The notes under the pieces: model-generated
What the model was told of the DNA's origin: nothing
Databases searched by the model: none
The model's input: the letters and a program-made list of their open reading frames with translations, nothing else
Source: Thermoplasmata archaeon
Lineage (GTDB): Archaea > Thermoplasmatota > E2 > DHVEG-1
DNA: 64,000 bases
Assembly: GCA_014894395.1 (NCBI GenBank)
Contig: JADBLO010000059.1
Span: 1-64,000, forward strand
Direction of reading: 5' to 3'
Program-made: the position numbers and the translations under genes
Shown here: piece by piece, positions 54,893-62,794 of the stretch
Numbering within the stretch: the stretch's first letter is position 1
Layout: every line of letters starts with the position of its first letter

Positions 54893-55459
54893 TTACGGTA
54901 ATTCTAGTGTTGCGTGACGGGACCGCATCGATTCTTCGTTTTCTTTTTTGTTTTTCATGAGCTCAGCAATGATACCGTCGAGGAGAATCCATGCGCTTGC
55001 CTCAAATAAGGTTCCAAGAGGAGCGAATTGTTTCCGTTCTTTCTCAGTGCAGTCAGCTGCAAGGACGATTGCGATATCAGCAAATTTTATGATTCGCGAA
55101 TTTCTCTCCCCAGTGACGACCACAAGTTTAGCCCCTAGTTTTTTAGCTATCTCCGCGGTCATGACCGCAGGGATGGTTTCTCCTGAACCAGATACGATAA
55201 ATACGAGATCGCCTTTTTTCACTGGTGCGCCGATGGTTTCTCCGATGACAAAGGTCTGGAATCCGAGGTGTACAAGTCTGATGGCAAATGCTTTGGCGAC
55301 AAGACCGGAACGTCCTGCTCCATATACAAAAACACGGTTTGCTTTGAAAAATGATTGAATGATTTTTTTAATATCCTCTTTGGTTACCTTATCAAGGATA
55401 TCTATGGTCTTTCGTTGGATGTAATCAAGTGACCTGCGAAAAGTATCTGGGTTGTTCAT
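54893..55459 (-). CDS. hxlB: 6-phospho-3-hexuloisomerase (SIS domain)
   Basis: The 188-residue protein is a single SIS sugar-phosphate isomerase domain. VFVYGAGRSGLVAKAFAIRLVHLGF and VFIVSGSGETIPAVMTAEIAKKLGA are the typical phosphate-binding loops, and FAPLGTLFEASAWILLDGIIAELM is diagnostic of the hexuloisomerase. With hexulose-phosphate synthase it interconverts ribulose 5-phosphate and fructose 6-phosphate, which supplies pentoses in many archaea. No synthase gene is adjacent. The ATG overlaps the stop of the upstream endonuclease IV-like gene by four bases. Confidence 0.88.
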   Translation of the reverse strand: MNNPDTFRRSLDYIQRKTIDILDKVTKEDIKKIIQSFFKANRVFVYGAGRSGLVAKAFAIRLVHLGFQTFVIGETIGAPVKKGDLVFIVSGSGETIPAVMTAEIAKKLGAKLVVVTGERNSRIIKFADIAIVLAADCTEKERKQFAPLGTLFEASAWILLDGIIAELMKNKKENEESMRSRHATLELP

Positions 55460-56334
55460 TTTTTTATGACCTCAGAGAGATCTTTGTAATAGGCCGTTTC
55501 TTTGCCGGTTCTTTTCATGATCGCTTTTTCCACTTGAAGGCGGATGTAGACTGCGTCATGTTCTAGCAACGGTGATTCTGAGATGAGGGTGACGTTGAGA
55601 TTTCGGTCAAGAATAACCTCGATGAGAGGCGCCAACGGCATATCTCCTTTTTTAATCGGGACGTGGTATAACTCGTTCCCGTTTTCATAGAGGACGCCGG
55701 TGATATGGATTAGGTAGTGTCGTAACCGTAAGGGTTTGAGTTTGTCAAAGATTGCTTCGAAATCTTCTCGTTGTTTAATACACCCGTTTCCACGGGCATG
55801 AATGTGACCAAGATCGAGGACGGGGACGACTTCTTTGACGTGTTGACAGACTTCGACAATTTCATCAATGCTGCCGAAGACTTTTTGTTTCCCCATGGTT
55901 TCCATCGCAAGTTTGGTTTTAAGTTTTTGTTTTTTGAACATGCTGACAAGTTTTTTTGAGTTTTTGGTAATAAGTTTCATGGTTTTTTTCTGGCTATGCT
56001 CTGCATAAAACCCTGGGTGGATAATCAGTGTTTTTGATCCGATGTTATTAGCCATTTTCGCTGATTTCATGATTTTTTCATAACTCATGGTGATTTCGTC
56101 GCGGTCCCCAGCTAGATTCAAGTAATACGGTGCATGGACATGGATTTCGATGTCGTTTTGCTGTGCGTAATCTTTGATGAATAATGCTTCTTCTTCTGAC
56201 AGAACATATAATCCGCGGACGAATTGTATTTCAATGGCGTTTAAATCAAGACTTTTATGGGTATACACAAGTCCATCCTTGTTAGTACGTCCTTTGCAGG
56301 ATAAAGGGATGCCAGCTTGTCCGATTCGTATCAT
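55456..56334 (-). CDS. Archaeal endonuclease IV-like AP endonuclease (TIM barrel)
   Basis: The 292-residue AP2Ec/xylose-isomerase-like barrel begins MIRIGQAGIPLSCKGRTNKDGL. Metal-ligand segments are EIHVHAPYYLN, TLIIHPGFYAE, LAMETMGKQK, VPVLDLGHIHARG and LYHVPIKKGDMP. These match the Zn ligands of endonuclease IV, which cuts DNA at abasic sites. The ATG five codons inside the ORF-track frame is preferred because GGAGGA lies eight bases upstream of it. Coupling to a sugar-phosphate isomerase gene is unusual, and an alternative role as a sugar isomerase cannot be ruled out. Confidence 0.82.
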   Translation of the reverse strand: MIRIGQAGIPLSCKGRTNKDGLVYTHKSLDLNAIEIQFVRGLYVLSEEEALFIKDYAQQNDIEIHVHAPYYLNLAGDRDEITMSYEKIMKSAKMANNIGSKTLIIHPGFYAEHSQKKTMKLITKNSKKLVSMFKKQKLKTKLAMETMGKQKVFGSIDEIVEVCQHVKEVVPVLDLGHIHARGNGCIKQREDFEAIFDKLKPLRLRHYLIHITGVLYENGNELYHVPIKKGDMPLAPLIEVILDRNLNVTLISESPLLEHDAVYIRLQVEKAIMKRTGKETAYYKDLSEVIKK

Positions 56335-56395
56335 TTTATCTTCCTCCATTTTCGTTTCAATGAACGAATGGTTGTCCTTGTTGATAAAAAATATA

Positions 56396-56653
56396 TTATG
56401 CGAGTTCCTCCAAACGACTCAGGATATTCCAGATGAGAGTTCGTCCATGTAGTGGAATATTTGGATCGTTTGCGAGTTCGTCAAGAATTGAGGTTGCAGA
56501 GGCAACACGGAGGTCAATAGGGTCGTCTGGTTTTCTCAGGATTTGTTTGACTTCTTCGGCCCCTCGTCTGATGTTTCTTGGGATAGAGTTATCCTCACTA
56601 ATCATATTTAAACCATCACAAATCTGATCGATTTTTTTATTATCATCGGGCAT
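56396..56653 (-). CDS. UPF0147 family protein
   Basis: This 85-residue helical protein has the conserved archaeal UPF0147 text: NSIPRNIRRGAEEVKQIL and DLRVASATSILDELANDPNIPLHGRTLIWNILSRLE. The function is unknown. It lies between the Hef and endonuclease IV-like genes, all leftward, with gaps of about 55-60 bases. Confidence 0.93.
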   Translation of the reverse strand: MPDDNKKIDQICDGLNMISEDNSIPRNIRRGAEEVKQILRKPDDPIDLRVASATSILDELANDPNIPLHGRTLIWNILSRLEELA

Positions 56654-56708
56654 AAATAGTCACCCCTAGACTTGACGGTAATCACAAAGTGAGATAAAAA
56701 TATTTGGG

Positions 56709-58973
56709 CTAGTCTTTGAGATACTCTGCGTTGAGTATTTTGAGGATATCTGCAGCGATGTTCTTCCCTATCCCCTGGATCTGGCAGAGGTCGTCTTCAG
56801 ATGCGTTGGCAAGAGATCTGATGCTGCCGAAGTGCTGCAGGAGACGTTGTGCAAGAACTGCTGAAATGTTTGGGAGACCTTCGACGAGGAATTGTTGATG
56901 TTCAGAAATAGTTTTTGCTGTTTTTTCTCCACGTATGGCGATTGCCTTATCTCCTTCTCTTTGTTCCCGTTGAGCCATGACGGCAAGGAAGTCTGCGGTT
57001 TCTTGCGGGGTATGGGTGGTGATGATAGGGATGCCGAAGTCTACGATGATTGAGACAAGGCTGCCGAAGATCGCGTTATGGCTAATGTTTCTCTTGGTAA
57101 GAAGGCCATCTCCTTCAACAAGTAACAGTGGTCTGGAGTATGCGGTTCGAAGGTTTTTCATTTGGACAAATAGTTTTCCATCGATAAGTGAATTGAGGAA
57201 ATCATCTACGGTTTTTCGTTCGACGCCGATGCGGGAGGAGATGATGTAGTCTCCAACGTCGAGTTGTTGAGGTTCAACGATGATGTCTTTTTGTGAGAGG
57301 AATCGCATGACGGGGGAGCGAGATTCTCGGTGGTCAACGATGATTTTGACGTCGGTTTTTTTTGAGTATTCGTCGAGTTTTTTTTGGTTTTCTTGGTGAA
57401 GCGCAGTGTGGTAGACAGCAGCAGGGTCATGGAGTTTTTTACGGAGTGCAGTTCTGAGTATTTCGAGTTCACTGTGCATCCTACGTTCTTTTTGTCGACT
57501 GGACCAGTAGTATGCTTCGTCTGGTGTTCCTTTGGCGATAAGAATAATGACTTTCCCTGCCATTTGCCGTGCGGTTCTGCCTTTCCGTTGGATGGTACGT
57601 ATCTCTGAGGGAACAGGTTCGTAGAAGACCACAAGGTCTGTTGAGGGGATATCAAGTCCCTCTTCAGCTACAGAGGTTGCGATGAGGACGTTGTATTCAT
57701 CTTTTTTGAATCTTCTGATGATATCGATTTGTTCTTTTTGTGTGAGTCCTTTATCGTTTTCTCTTCCAGCTTGTCCAATGAATCGAACTGGTCTTGCAAT
57801 CGGAATTTTTTCAAGTTGTTTGAGGACATAAAGGGAGGTGTCTCGATAGTGGGTGAAGACGATGATTTTTGATTCTTTCTTGAGGGTGAGTTGTTCTGTG
57901 ACGATAGTGACGATTTCTTGGATTTTTGGATGTTCAATTTTGAGAGCTTTGACATAGGCGATTGCTTCGAGGACGTTAGGGTCTTTCATGATGTCTCGGG
58001 AGGCTTTGCTTCCTCCTTTTGAACTTGCCTCAGTTGCCATGCGGGAAACGTAGTGGCTAAGGGCGTTGACTCCTTGAGTTTGAAGAAGTTCAATGGCGTG
58101 TGCAAGTTTCATGGCCGCGTTTTGCGCAGAGGCTGCTTTGAACAGGGTTTGTGATGGTTGCGGGTTGGAACGCAGTTCTAATTGTATTTTTTGTTGGACT
58201 TCTAAGAGTTTTTTTCTGTTGATAAGTGCCAATGAAGCTGAATCAAGGACGCCGATGCTTTTTAGGATGCTAAGCCGTTCAGCGAGTGCTTTTCTAAGGA
58301 GTTGGAGAGTGTAGTTGAATTCGGGGGGGAGTAATATCTCTCTCCATTTGATGTCGAGGTCATGTACGTAGGGTCTGACGTCCTGGTCTATTTTTGTTCG
58401 TATCTCAATGTTGGTGATTTCTAGGTTTTTGCAGACTTCTAGGATTTCTGAAAGGTTATTTCCTGGAGATGCTGTCATGCCAAGGCTGTGTCGTTCGCTT
58501 TGTTGTTTCTTGAACATGTCTGCAATGAAGACGTATGAGTAGTTTCCTGCCGCGCGGTGTGCCTCGTCAAAAATAATACGAGATGTTTTGGCTAGATCGT
58601 AACGTCTTGCAATCAGGTCGTTTTCGATAACTTGCGGGGTGGAGACAATGATTCGTTTGCTGTTCCAGAGTTCTATTCTTTTTTCCGGGGGGACTTCACC
58701 GGTGAAGACCGCGACGGCATCGTCAAGGGTAAGAAGGTCGGTAAGAGACTGTGCGTGTTGGTTCACGAGCGGTTTTGTCGGGGAGAGAAATAGGATATTG
58801 TTGTCATTTTTTGCGAGTTCTTTTGCGATAACGAGCAGTGCGATGATGGTTTTTCCCATGCCGGTGGGAATCACGACCAGGGTACTTGCGTTCGCTGCAG
58901 AGTTTGCGATATTGTACTGATACTCTCGTCGTTCTACGGAATTTGGTTTGATAAAGTCGTGCTGGATGTACAC
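56709..58973 (-). CDS. hef: Hef-type fork-structure helicase/nuclease (FANCM/XPF family)
   Basis: This protein remodels and cuts stalled replication forks. The N-terminal SF2 helicase (about residues 1-480) has PTGMGKTIIALL (motif I), FDEAHRAAGNYSY (II) and QRKGRTARQM (VI). The XPF/ERCC4 nuclease (about 545-650) has VDHRESRSPVM and the catalytic VERKTVDDF. Tandem helix-hairpin-helix motifs end the protein (VEGLPNISAVLAQRLLQHFG, IQGIGKNIAADILKIL). The 754 residues and intact motifs in both halves indicate a full-length enzyme. Euryarchaeal Hef is the expected form, and crenarchaea keep only the short nuclease. Confidence 0.95.
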   Translation of the reverse strand: MYIQHDFIKPNSVERREYQYNIANSAANASTLVVIPTGMGKTIIALLVIAKELAKNDNNILFLSPTKPLVNQHAQSLTDLLTLDDAVAVFTGEVPPEKRIELWNSKRIIVSTPQVIENDLIARRYDLAKTSRIIFDEAHRAAGNYSYVFIADMFKKQQSERHSLGMTASPGNNLSEILEVCKNLEITNIEIRTKIDQDVRPYVHDLDIKWREILLPPEFNYTLQLLRKALAERLSILKSIGVLDSASLALINRKKLLEVQQKIQLELRSNPQPSQTLFKAASAQNAAMKLAHAIELLQTQGVNALSHYVSRMATEASSKGGSKASRDIMKDPNVLEAIAYVKALKIEHPKIQEIVTIVTEQLTLKKESKIIVFTHYRDTSLYVLKQLEKIPIARPVRFIGQAGRENDKGLTQKEQIDIIRRFKKDEYNVLIATSVAEEGLDIPSTDLVVFYEPVPSEIRTIQRKGRTARQMAGKVIILIAKGTPDEAYYWSSRQKERRMHSELEILRTALRKKLHDPAAVYHTALHQENQKKLDEYSKKTDVKIIVDHRESRSPVMRFLSQKDIIVEPQQLDVGDYIISSRIGVERKTVDDFLNSLIDGKLFVQMKNLRTAYSRPLLLVEGDGLLTKRNISHNAIFGSLVSIIVDFGIPIITTHTPQETADFLAVMAQREQREGDKAIAIRGEKTAKTISEHQQFLVEGLPNISAVLAQRLLQHFGSIRSLANASEDDLCQIQGIGKNIAADILKILNAEYLKD

Positions 58974-59024
58974 AGAATTGACATGGAATCAGAGTTTTTG
59001 TATGTTTGGGGGAAGTTTATATGA

Positions 59025-59097
59025 TGACCACTCAGCTCGCCCATTTCTCAGCATGTTGCAGCACTCAGTGTGAGATAGTTTTTCATCATTGTGGTCA
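59025..59097 (-). ncRNA. C/D box guide sRNA (predicted 2'-O-methylation guide)
   Basis: On the minus strand the order is: terminal stem TGACCAC, C box ATGATGA, 14-base spacer AAAACTATCTCACA, D' box CTGA, 10-base linker, C' box ATGCTGA, 12-base spacer GAAATGGGCGAG, D box CTGA, and closing stem GTGGTCA. The stem pairs perfectly over 7 bases, the C'-D spacing is the archaeal norm of 12, and all four boxes are in order. Applying the D+5 rule, the D guide would target CUCGCCCAUUUC in rRNA or tRNA, methylating the fifth base (C). The target is not identified. It lies in the gap upstream of hef, possibly within its leader. Confidence 0.8.
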
Positions 59098-59161
59098 GTT
59101 GTTCTCATGGCGTGGGAATTTTTAATTGTTTCTGCTGGGGTGTAAAGAAGGTTTCCAAATG

Positions 59162-59169
59162 TTTAAATG
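59162..59169 (+). promoter_or_regulatory. TATA box TTTAAATG of the small membrane protein
   Basis: TTTAAATG is centred 21-24 bases before two adjacent ATG codons with no ribosome-binding sequence, the layout of a leaderless message. Confidence 0.45.
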
Positions 59170-59186
59170 AATTAAAGTGATTCTCA

Positions 59187-59399
59187 ATGATGGTGGCAAT
59201 GGAGTTCCTTTCGATTTCAGTTCCGTTGTGGGCGGTTTTTCTGATTTTGTTGATCGTGTTGATTCTTATCTGGCAGTTTTTACGGTTTACGTTGCGGCTG
59301 TTGTTGTTTTTTGTGTTGTTTTTTGTGTTGTTGATAGGGCTGGATATCATTGGAGTTTTTAGTTGGATCCAAGATAATATTCTTTCGTCGTTTCTATAG
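59187..59399 (+). CDS. Small two-helix membrane protein, function unknown
   Basis: This 70-residue protein consists of two long hydrophobic helices (VPLWAVFLILLIVLILIWQFL and LRLLLFFVLFFVLLIGLDIIGVF) with a short basic turn and an amphipathic end. The promoter placement supports it as a real gene, while the overlapping 110-residue frame on the other strand is low-complexity (Asn/Lys-rich) and probably a shadow. I recognise no family. It is the only rightward gene between hef and pus10 and converges on ksgA. Confidence 0.55.
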   Translation: MMVAMEFLSISVPLWAVFLILLIVLILIWQFLRFTLRLLLFFVLFFVLLIGLDIIGVFSWIQDNILSSFL

Positions 59400-59421
59400 A
59401 TGAAAAAATGGAAAACAAGCC

Positions 59422-60168
59422 TTATTTTAGGTGCCACAAAACATTGCTCAGTTCCCCGATCTGCGCAGGGGTGAGTTCCTCGACTCGCTGATCAAGATAC
59501 GGGAGTTGCTCGAGGTCTCCATACAATGCCTTAATCGTATATCTGATCTTTTTTCTCCGATGGTTAAACAACTGTTTCGTGAGCTCAAAAAAAAACCGCT
59601 CATTTTCAACATTGAACATGGGTTTCTCGCAAGGGGTAAGTTCGACAATGGAGGAATCGACTTTAGGTGCTGGAGAAAAGCAGCTTCGGGAGACGTCTTC
59701 CAAAATCCGACAATGTGCCTTATAGGAGACACCGACGGTGAGACGTGAATATTCCTTTTTTCCAGGGAGTGCTACGAGGCGCTCAGCGAAATCTTTCTGA
59801 TAAATCAGAATGGCCGTTGAAAAGGAAGATTCCAGGAATTTAAAGGTGATCGGTGACGATATCTCAAAAGGGAGGTTTGAGACGATCTTCGTAAACCGCG
59901 GAAGTGTCTGGAAATCAACAGAAAGAGCATCTCCAGAAATCAAGGTCACGTTCTCCGGAAGTGCTGTCTTCAATTTGTCCACAAGTCGTTGGTCGATTTC
60001 TATAGCGATTACTTGTTTTGCTTTCTGTGCTAATAAACGAGTAATGACTCCTTTTCCAGGACCAATCTCGAGAACAATGTCATCTTTTGTAATCTTCGCG
60101 TATTCAACCTCTCGGCGGGCAACTGACAGATCAATAAGAAAGTGCTGCCCAAAACGTTGTTTTACCAT
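59422..60168 (-). CDS. ksgA: 16S rRNA adenine dimethyltransferase (KsgA/Dim1)
   Basis: This SAM-dependent enzyme dimethylates two adjacent adenines at the 3' end of 16S rRNA. The motifs are FGQHFLIDLSVAR, VLEIGPGKGVITRLLA (SAM site) and SNLPFEISSPITFKFL, where the usual NLPY is NLPF. At 248 residues it is short but has the full methyltransferase core and a C-terminal helical part. It closes the operon pus10-rpl21e-rpoF-DUF655-ksgA, a classic archaeal arrangement, with a 4-base gap to the DUF655 gene. Confidence 0.94.
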   Translation of the reverse strand: MVKQRFGQHFLIDLSVARREVEYAKITKDDIVLEIGPGKGVITRLLAQKAKQVIAIEIDQRLVDKLKTALPENVTLISGDALSVDFQTLPRFTKIVSNLPFEISSPITFKFLESSFSTAILIYQKDFAERLVALPGKKEYSRLTVGVSYKAHCRILEDVSRSCFSPAPKVDSSIVELTPCEKPMFNVENERFFFELTKQLFNHRRKKIRYTIKALYGDLEQLPYLDQRVEELTPAQIGELSNVLWHLK

Positions 60169-60172
60169 TCTC

Positions 60173-60754
60173 TCAGTATTGTTGGTCCCGTGTCAACGGC
60201 AGGCGGGTGAAAATACGATATTTCTGATTCGGATCAGTTAACTCTAACTCGATACGTTTGGAGATAAGTTTATCTGGTGATCTCAGGAAGTCAATACGGT
60301 CTTGCATCTCCTTGAAGGTGGTGAATGGTTTCTTTTTTCGTTCATCAAGGATTTCTATCATCATCTTCTTCCCTAAACCAGGGAGGAGCTCAAGGACATG
60401 GTATCTCGTTGAGATGGCGGATGCCTCGTTGAAGAATTTAACATACCGTGCTTCATTATTATGAACAATATCTAATAGTACGTACGGGAGTTCCCCATGT
60501 GCAGTCGAGGTGAGATCCTCAAAATTGACGCGCCCTTTGATTTTCTCAATTTTGGTTCGCATCGTTGGGTCTTTGCCGACATAGATACGTTCACCAGTGG
60601 TGAATGCCGCATCTCGCTTCGGTATCAATTCAAGAAATGTGTACTGGCTTTCCCCGATGCCGTAGACCACCGGGTTTCTCTTAAACGCAGGGAGATCCCC
60701 GCGTCCTTTTGCCAAATAATCTAAGACATAGACATAATCTTCCACGCTAACCAA
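60173..60754 (-). CDS. DUF655 family nucleic-acid-binding protein
   Basis: The 193-residue protein has an N-terminal OB-like half (VEDYVYVLDYLAKGRGDLPA, YTFLELIPKRDAAFTTGERIYVG). A C-terminal helix-hairpin-helix half (LLPGLGKKMMIEILDERKKKPFTTFKEMQDRI) follows. The family is archaeal, conserved between rpoF and ksgA, and of unproven function, probably RNA-related. The start is TTG in the ORF track, and a GTG three codons later (giving VEDYVYV) is an equally good choice given the G-rich ribosome-binding region upstream. Confidence 0.92.
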   Translation of the reverse strand: MVSVEDYVYVLDYLAKGRGDLPAFKRNPVVYGIGESQYTFLELIPKRDAAFTTGERIYVGKDPTMRTKIEKIKGRVNFEDLTSTAHGELPYVLLDIVHNNEARYVKFFNEASAISTRYHVLELLPGLGKKMMIEILDERKKKPFTTFKEMQDRIDFLRSPDKLISKRIELELTDPNQKYRIFTRLPLTRDQQY

Positions 60755-60763
60755 CCCCCACCA

Positions 60764-61108
60764 CTATTCAACAGAATGTTTTTTTACGATCTCCAGGACG
60801 TTTTTAATTTCTTTATCATTAGGCGTATAACGCTCTTTGGCAAAAATAGCTTTCACATCATCCTCAGTATTAGGAAGTATGTCCGCTATTTTGTACGCAT
60901 GAATTTCTTCGATATGATCAAGTTTCATTAACTCAGTGATTAAATCCTTGGTTTGTTTCGCAGTAAGTTTTGCAAATTTCTCTGCGTGCTCCAAGGCGAT
61001 TCTCTGCTCATAAAGGAGCTCTTTTCGTTCCTTACTGATTTTCTTAAGTATGTTTTTTACTTCTGCTAGGGAAACAATTTTACCGATTTTTTCTGTTGAA
61101 GTTTCCAT
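60764..61108 (-). CDS. rpoF: DNA-directed RNA polymerase subunit F (Rpb4 homologue)
   Basis: RpoF pairs with RpoE to form the stalk of archaeal RNA polymerase. The 114-residue protein shows the family pattern: SLAEVKNILKKISKERKELLYEQRIALEHAEKFAKL, then the HRDC-like ILPNTEDDVKAIFAKERYTPNDKEIKNVLEIV. It directly follows the L21e gene with no gap and precedes DUF655. Confidence 0.94.
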   Translation of the reverse strand: METSTEKIGKIVSLAEVKNILKKISKERKELLYEQRIALEHAEKFAKLTAKQTKDLITELMKLDHIEEIHAYKIADILPNTEDDVKAIFAKERYTPNDKEIKNVLEIVKKHSVE

Positions 61109-61402
61109 TTACGTTACTCTCCCCAAATGCTCTGGCAGCACAATGAGTGTTTTATGTTTCTTACCAACCGTGATACCAACGAGGTAGGCGTCGCCTTGCA
61201 TGCCTTCAATTTTTCCGGTACGTCCTTGGAACCGTGGATGCGGCATGCCTTTGTGCACCGCAGAGTCGATGTCAATGCTGACGCTAGCTCCAACTTCAAA
61301 TTGTTGTAGTGCTCTCGTTATAGAGGAAACACCGCGCGTTCGCGGTTTTTTTCTCATGATGTATCTGCTTTTACTTCGTGTTCCTTTTGATCGTTTCACC
61401 AT
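61109..61402 (-). CDS. rpl21e: 50S ribosomal protein L21e
   Basis: This 97-residue basic protein has the standard archaeal/eukaryotic L21e sequence: GTRSKSRYIMRKKPRTRG, VGASVSIDIDSAVHKGMPHPRFQGRTGKI and GITVGKKHKTLIVLPEHL. Its stop abuts the rpoF ATG, and it lies 6 bases after pus10. Confidence 0.97.
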   Translation of the reverse strand: MVKRSKGTRSKSRYIMRKKPRTRGVSSITRALQQFEVGASVSIDIDSAVHKGMPHPRFQGRTGKIEGMQGDAYLVGITVGKKHKTLIVLPEHLGRVT

Positions 61403-61408
61403 ATTTTG

Positions 61409-62623
61409 TTATTCCCCCTTGACATCAATTACATCGAGTTCTTTGACTTTGCAGGGAATGCCTATGAGTTCACTCAGGTTCGGTTGGGTTTTGTTGTCAT
61501 CGCCAGAAACGAATTCCTTTATATAGGTGCCGGATTCGGTTTCAAGGGTTAATCTGGCTATGATGCCCTCTACCGATTCAATGGTGCAGTTGTATATTGT
61601 GCGTTCTCTAATCTTGTTGGCCCGGCGATGAGCCACTCGAGTTGGTGTCAACTGCTTTATGAGTTTACCCTGTAATGTCTGAGCCACCTTTATAAGTTTT
61701 TCTTTATTCAAAGGTTGGGTTGCTTCAAGGGTGACTCGGTAGGTTTTTCTGAATTCTGCTGCTTTGATACGTGCGATTTCGTCTCTGGCGGAGAACCGCA
61801 GGCAGGTGATTTCGACTTTGTTTTTTGTGGTCTGGTTTGTCTCTTTTTCTAGCAGTATAAGGTTGATGTTTCTTATTTTTGGGTTTTTGATTTCAAGAAC
61901 GAACGGTCGTCCGGATCCTAGCATAAGGGCGTCGATGTCTTCTCGTCCGCTCCCATGGAATGATTCGTCGGTTCCTTTGGTGAGTTCCAAGGCCTTCTGA
62001 GCGACGAGCTCTTCAACCGTGGTTTCATACAGTTTTCCGGTATAGTTACATTTCTTGCACCCTTTACCGCGACAGATCTGACATGGCCATTTCGTTTGAG
62101 GGATTCCTCTCTGGAGTTTCTTATATCTTCCATAGATGAATAACGAGGTTATTTGAAGAGAGACGATGTCGTAGGTGGTGTCGATTACCGCCATGATTTC
62201 AGGATTTGGGATATCAACAGTTTTCCCGAGTTGTGGTTCGAGGATTTTTCCGATTTCTCTGTTGATTTCCATCTTGATGGGTTCAGCATCCTCTAGTTTC
62301 AGATGTTTCCAGAGGCGTTGTTCTTTTTCTTGAATGTCTTCGTCTATTTTTGAGCCGACGAGGAAGGTTTCAAACTCGTAATCTTTGACGGCGTCAGCGA
62401 TTAATTTGGTGAAATGAGGGATTTCATCAATGAGTCCTTCGCACAGCCAACAGTCATGTGTTGCTGTCTTCTCTGTACGGTGCAGTTGTTTTCTGATGAA
62501 TTGCCCTTTCTGCGAGTTGGTACCATCTTTGATTTCTTTTCTGAATAATCTCCCGAAACAAGAGTCGCAGAGTCGGTACTCATGCAGGAGTTGTTCTGCT
62601 TGTTTCAATGTTTCGCCCTTCAT
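61409..62623 (-). CDS. pus10: tRNA pseudouridine synthase Pus10
   Basis: Pus10 makes pseudouridine 54 and 55 in the T loop of archaeal tRNAs. The N-terminal zinc-binding and THUMP region shows CDSCFGRLF and CWLCEGL. A second Cys cluster is CQICRGKGCKKCNYTGK, just before the catalytic domain. The catalytic Asp is in GREDIDALMLGSGRPFVLEI. C-terminal motifs include TPTRVAHRRANKIRERTIY and GTYIKEFVSGDD. The length of 404 residues is normal. No ribosome-binding site precedes the ATG, and GTTTAAAC 29 bases upstream suggests a leaderless message. Confidence 0.95.
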   Translation of the reverse strand: MKGETLKQAEQLLHEYRLCDSCFGRLFRKEIKDGTNSQKGQFIRKQLHRTEKTATHDCWLCEGLIDEIPHFTKLIADAVKDYEFETFLVGSKIDEDIQEKEQRLWKHLKLEDAEPIKMEINREIGKILEPQLGKTVDIPNPEIMAVIDTTYDIVSLQITSLFIYGRYKKLQRGIPQTKWPCQICRGKGCKKCNYTGKLYETTVEELVAQKALELTKGTDESFHGSGREDIDALMLGSGRPFVLEIKNPKIRNINLILLEKETNQTTKNKVEITCLRFSARDEIARIKAAEFRKTYRVTLEATQPLNKEKLIKVAQTLQGKLIKQLTPTRVAHRRANKIRERTIYNCTIESVEGIIARLTLETESGTYIKEFVSGDDNKTQPNLSELIGIPCKVKELDVIDVKGE

Positions 62624-62647
62624 TGAGGATGCTGAATGTCATGAGTT

Positions 62648-62655
62648 GTTTAAAC
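62648..62655 (-). promoter_or_regulatory. TATA box of the pus10-L21e-rpoF operon
   Basis: GTTTAAAC (in AAACGTTTAAAC) is centred 29 bases before the pus10 ATG, which lacks a Shine-Dalgarno sequence. Confidence 0.5.
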
Positions 62656-62692
62656 GTTTCCATTCAGCAGGTTATGATTGAACGGGGGGGCG

Positions 62693-62716
62693 CTAATTAG
62701 CCAATTCTAATTAGCC
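62693..62716. repeat. Two direct copies of CTAATTAGCC
   Basis: CTAATTAGCC occurs twice, separated by four bases, between the pus10 promoter and the IS200-like unit. Each copy contains the palindrome CTAATTAG. A related AATTAGCTAGCT lies beyond the other side of the element (about 63359-63370). Confidence 0.55.
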
Positions 62717-62734
62717 GTTACTTTCATAAACTAT

Positions 62735-62752
62735 ACATGCTTAAAAGCATGT
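62735..62752. repeat. Perfect palindrome, candidate right-end hairpin of the IS200-like unit
   Basis: ACATGCTT-AA-AAGCATGT forms an 8-base stem, 42 bases downstream of the transposase stop. Subterminal hairpins of this kind are what TnpA of IS200/IS605 elements recognises at element ends. Confidence 0.5.
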
Positions 62753-62794
62753 GCGTTTTAGATGGAAATGGGGCGCGCGAAAAATCATGTTAAT

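Noticed and set aside
59105-59437. 110-residue leftward ORF downstream of hef
   Set aside because: It is low-complexity, rich in Asn, Lys and Ile, and lies opposite a hydrophobic frame with a good promoter. It reads like the reverse of a membrane protein gene.
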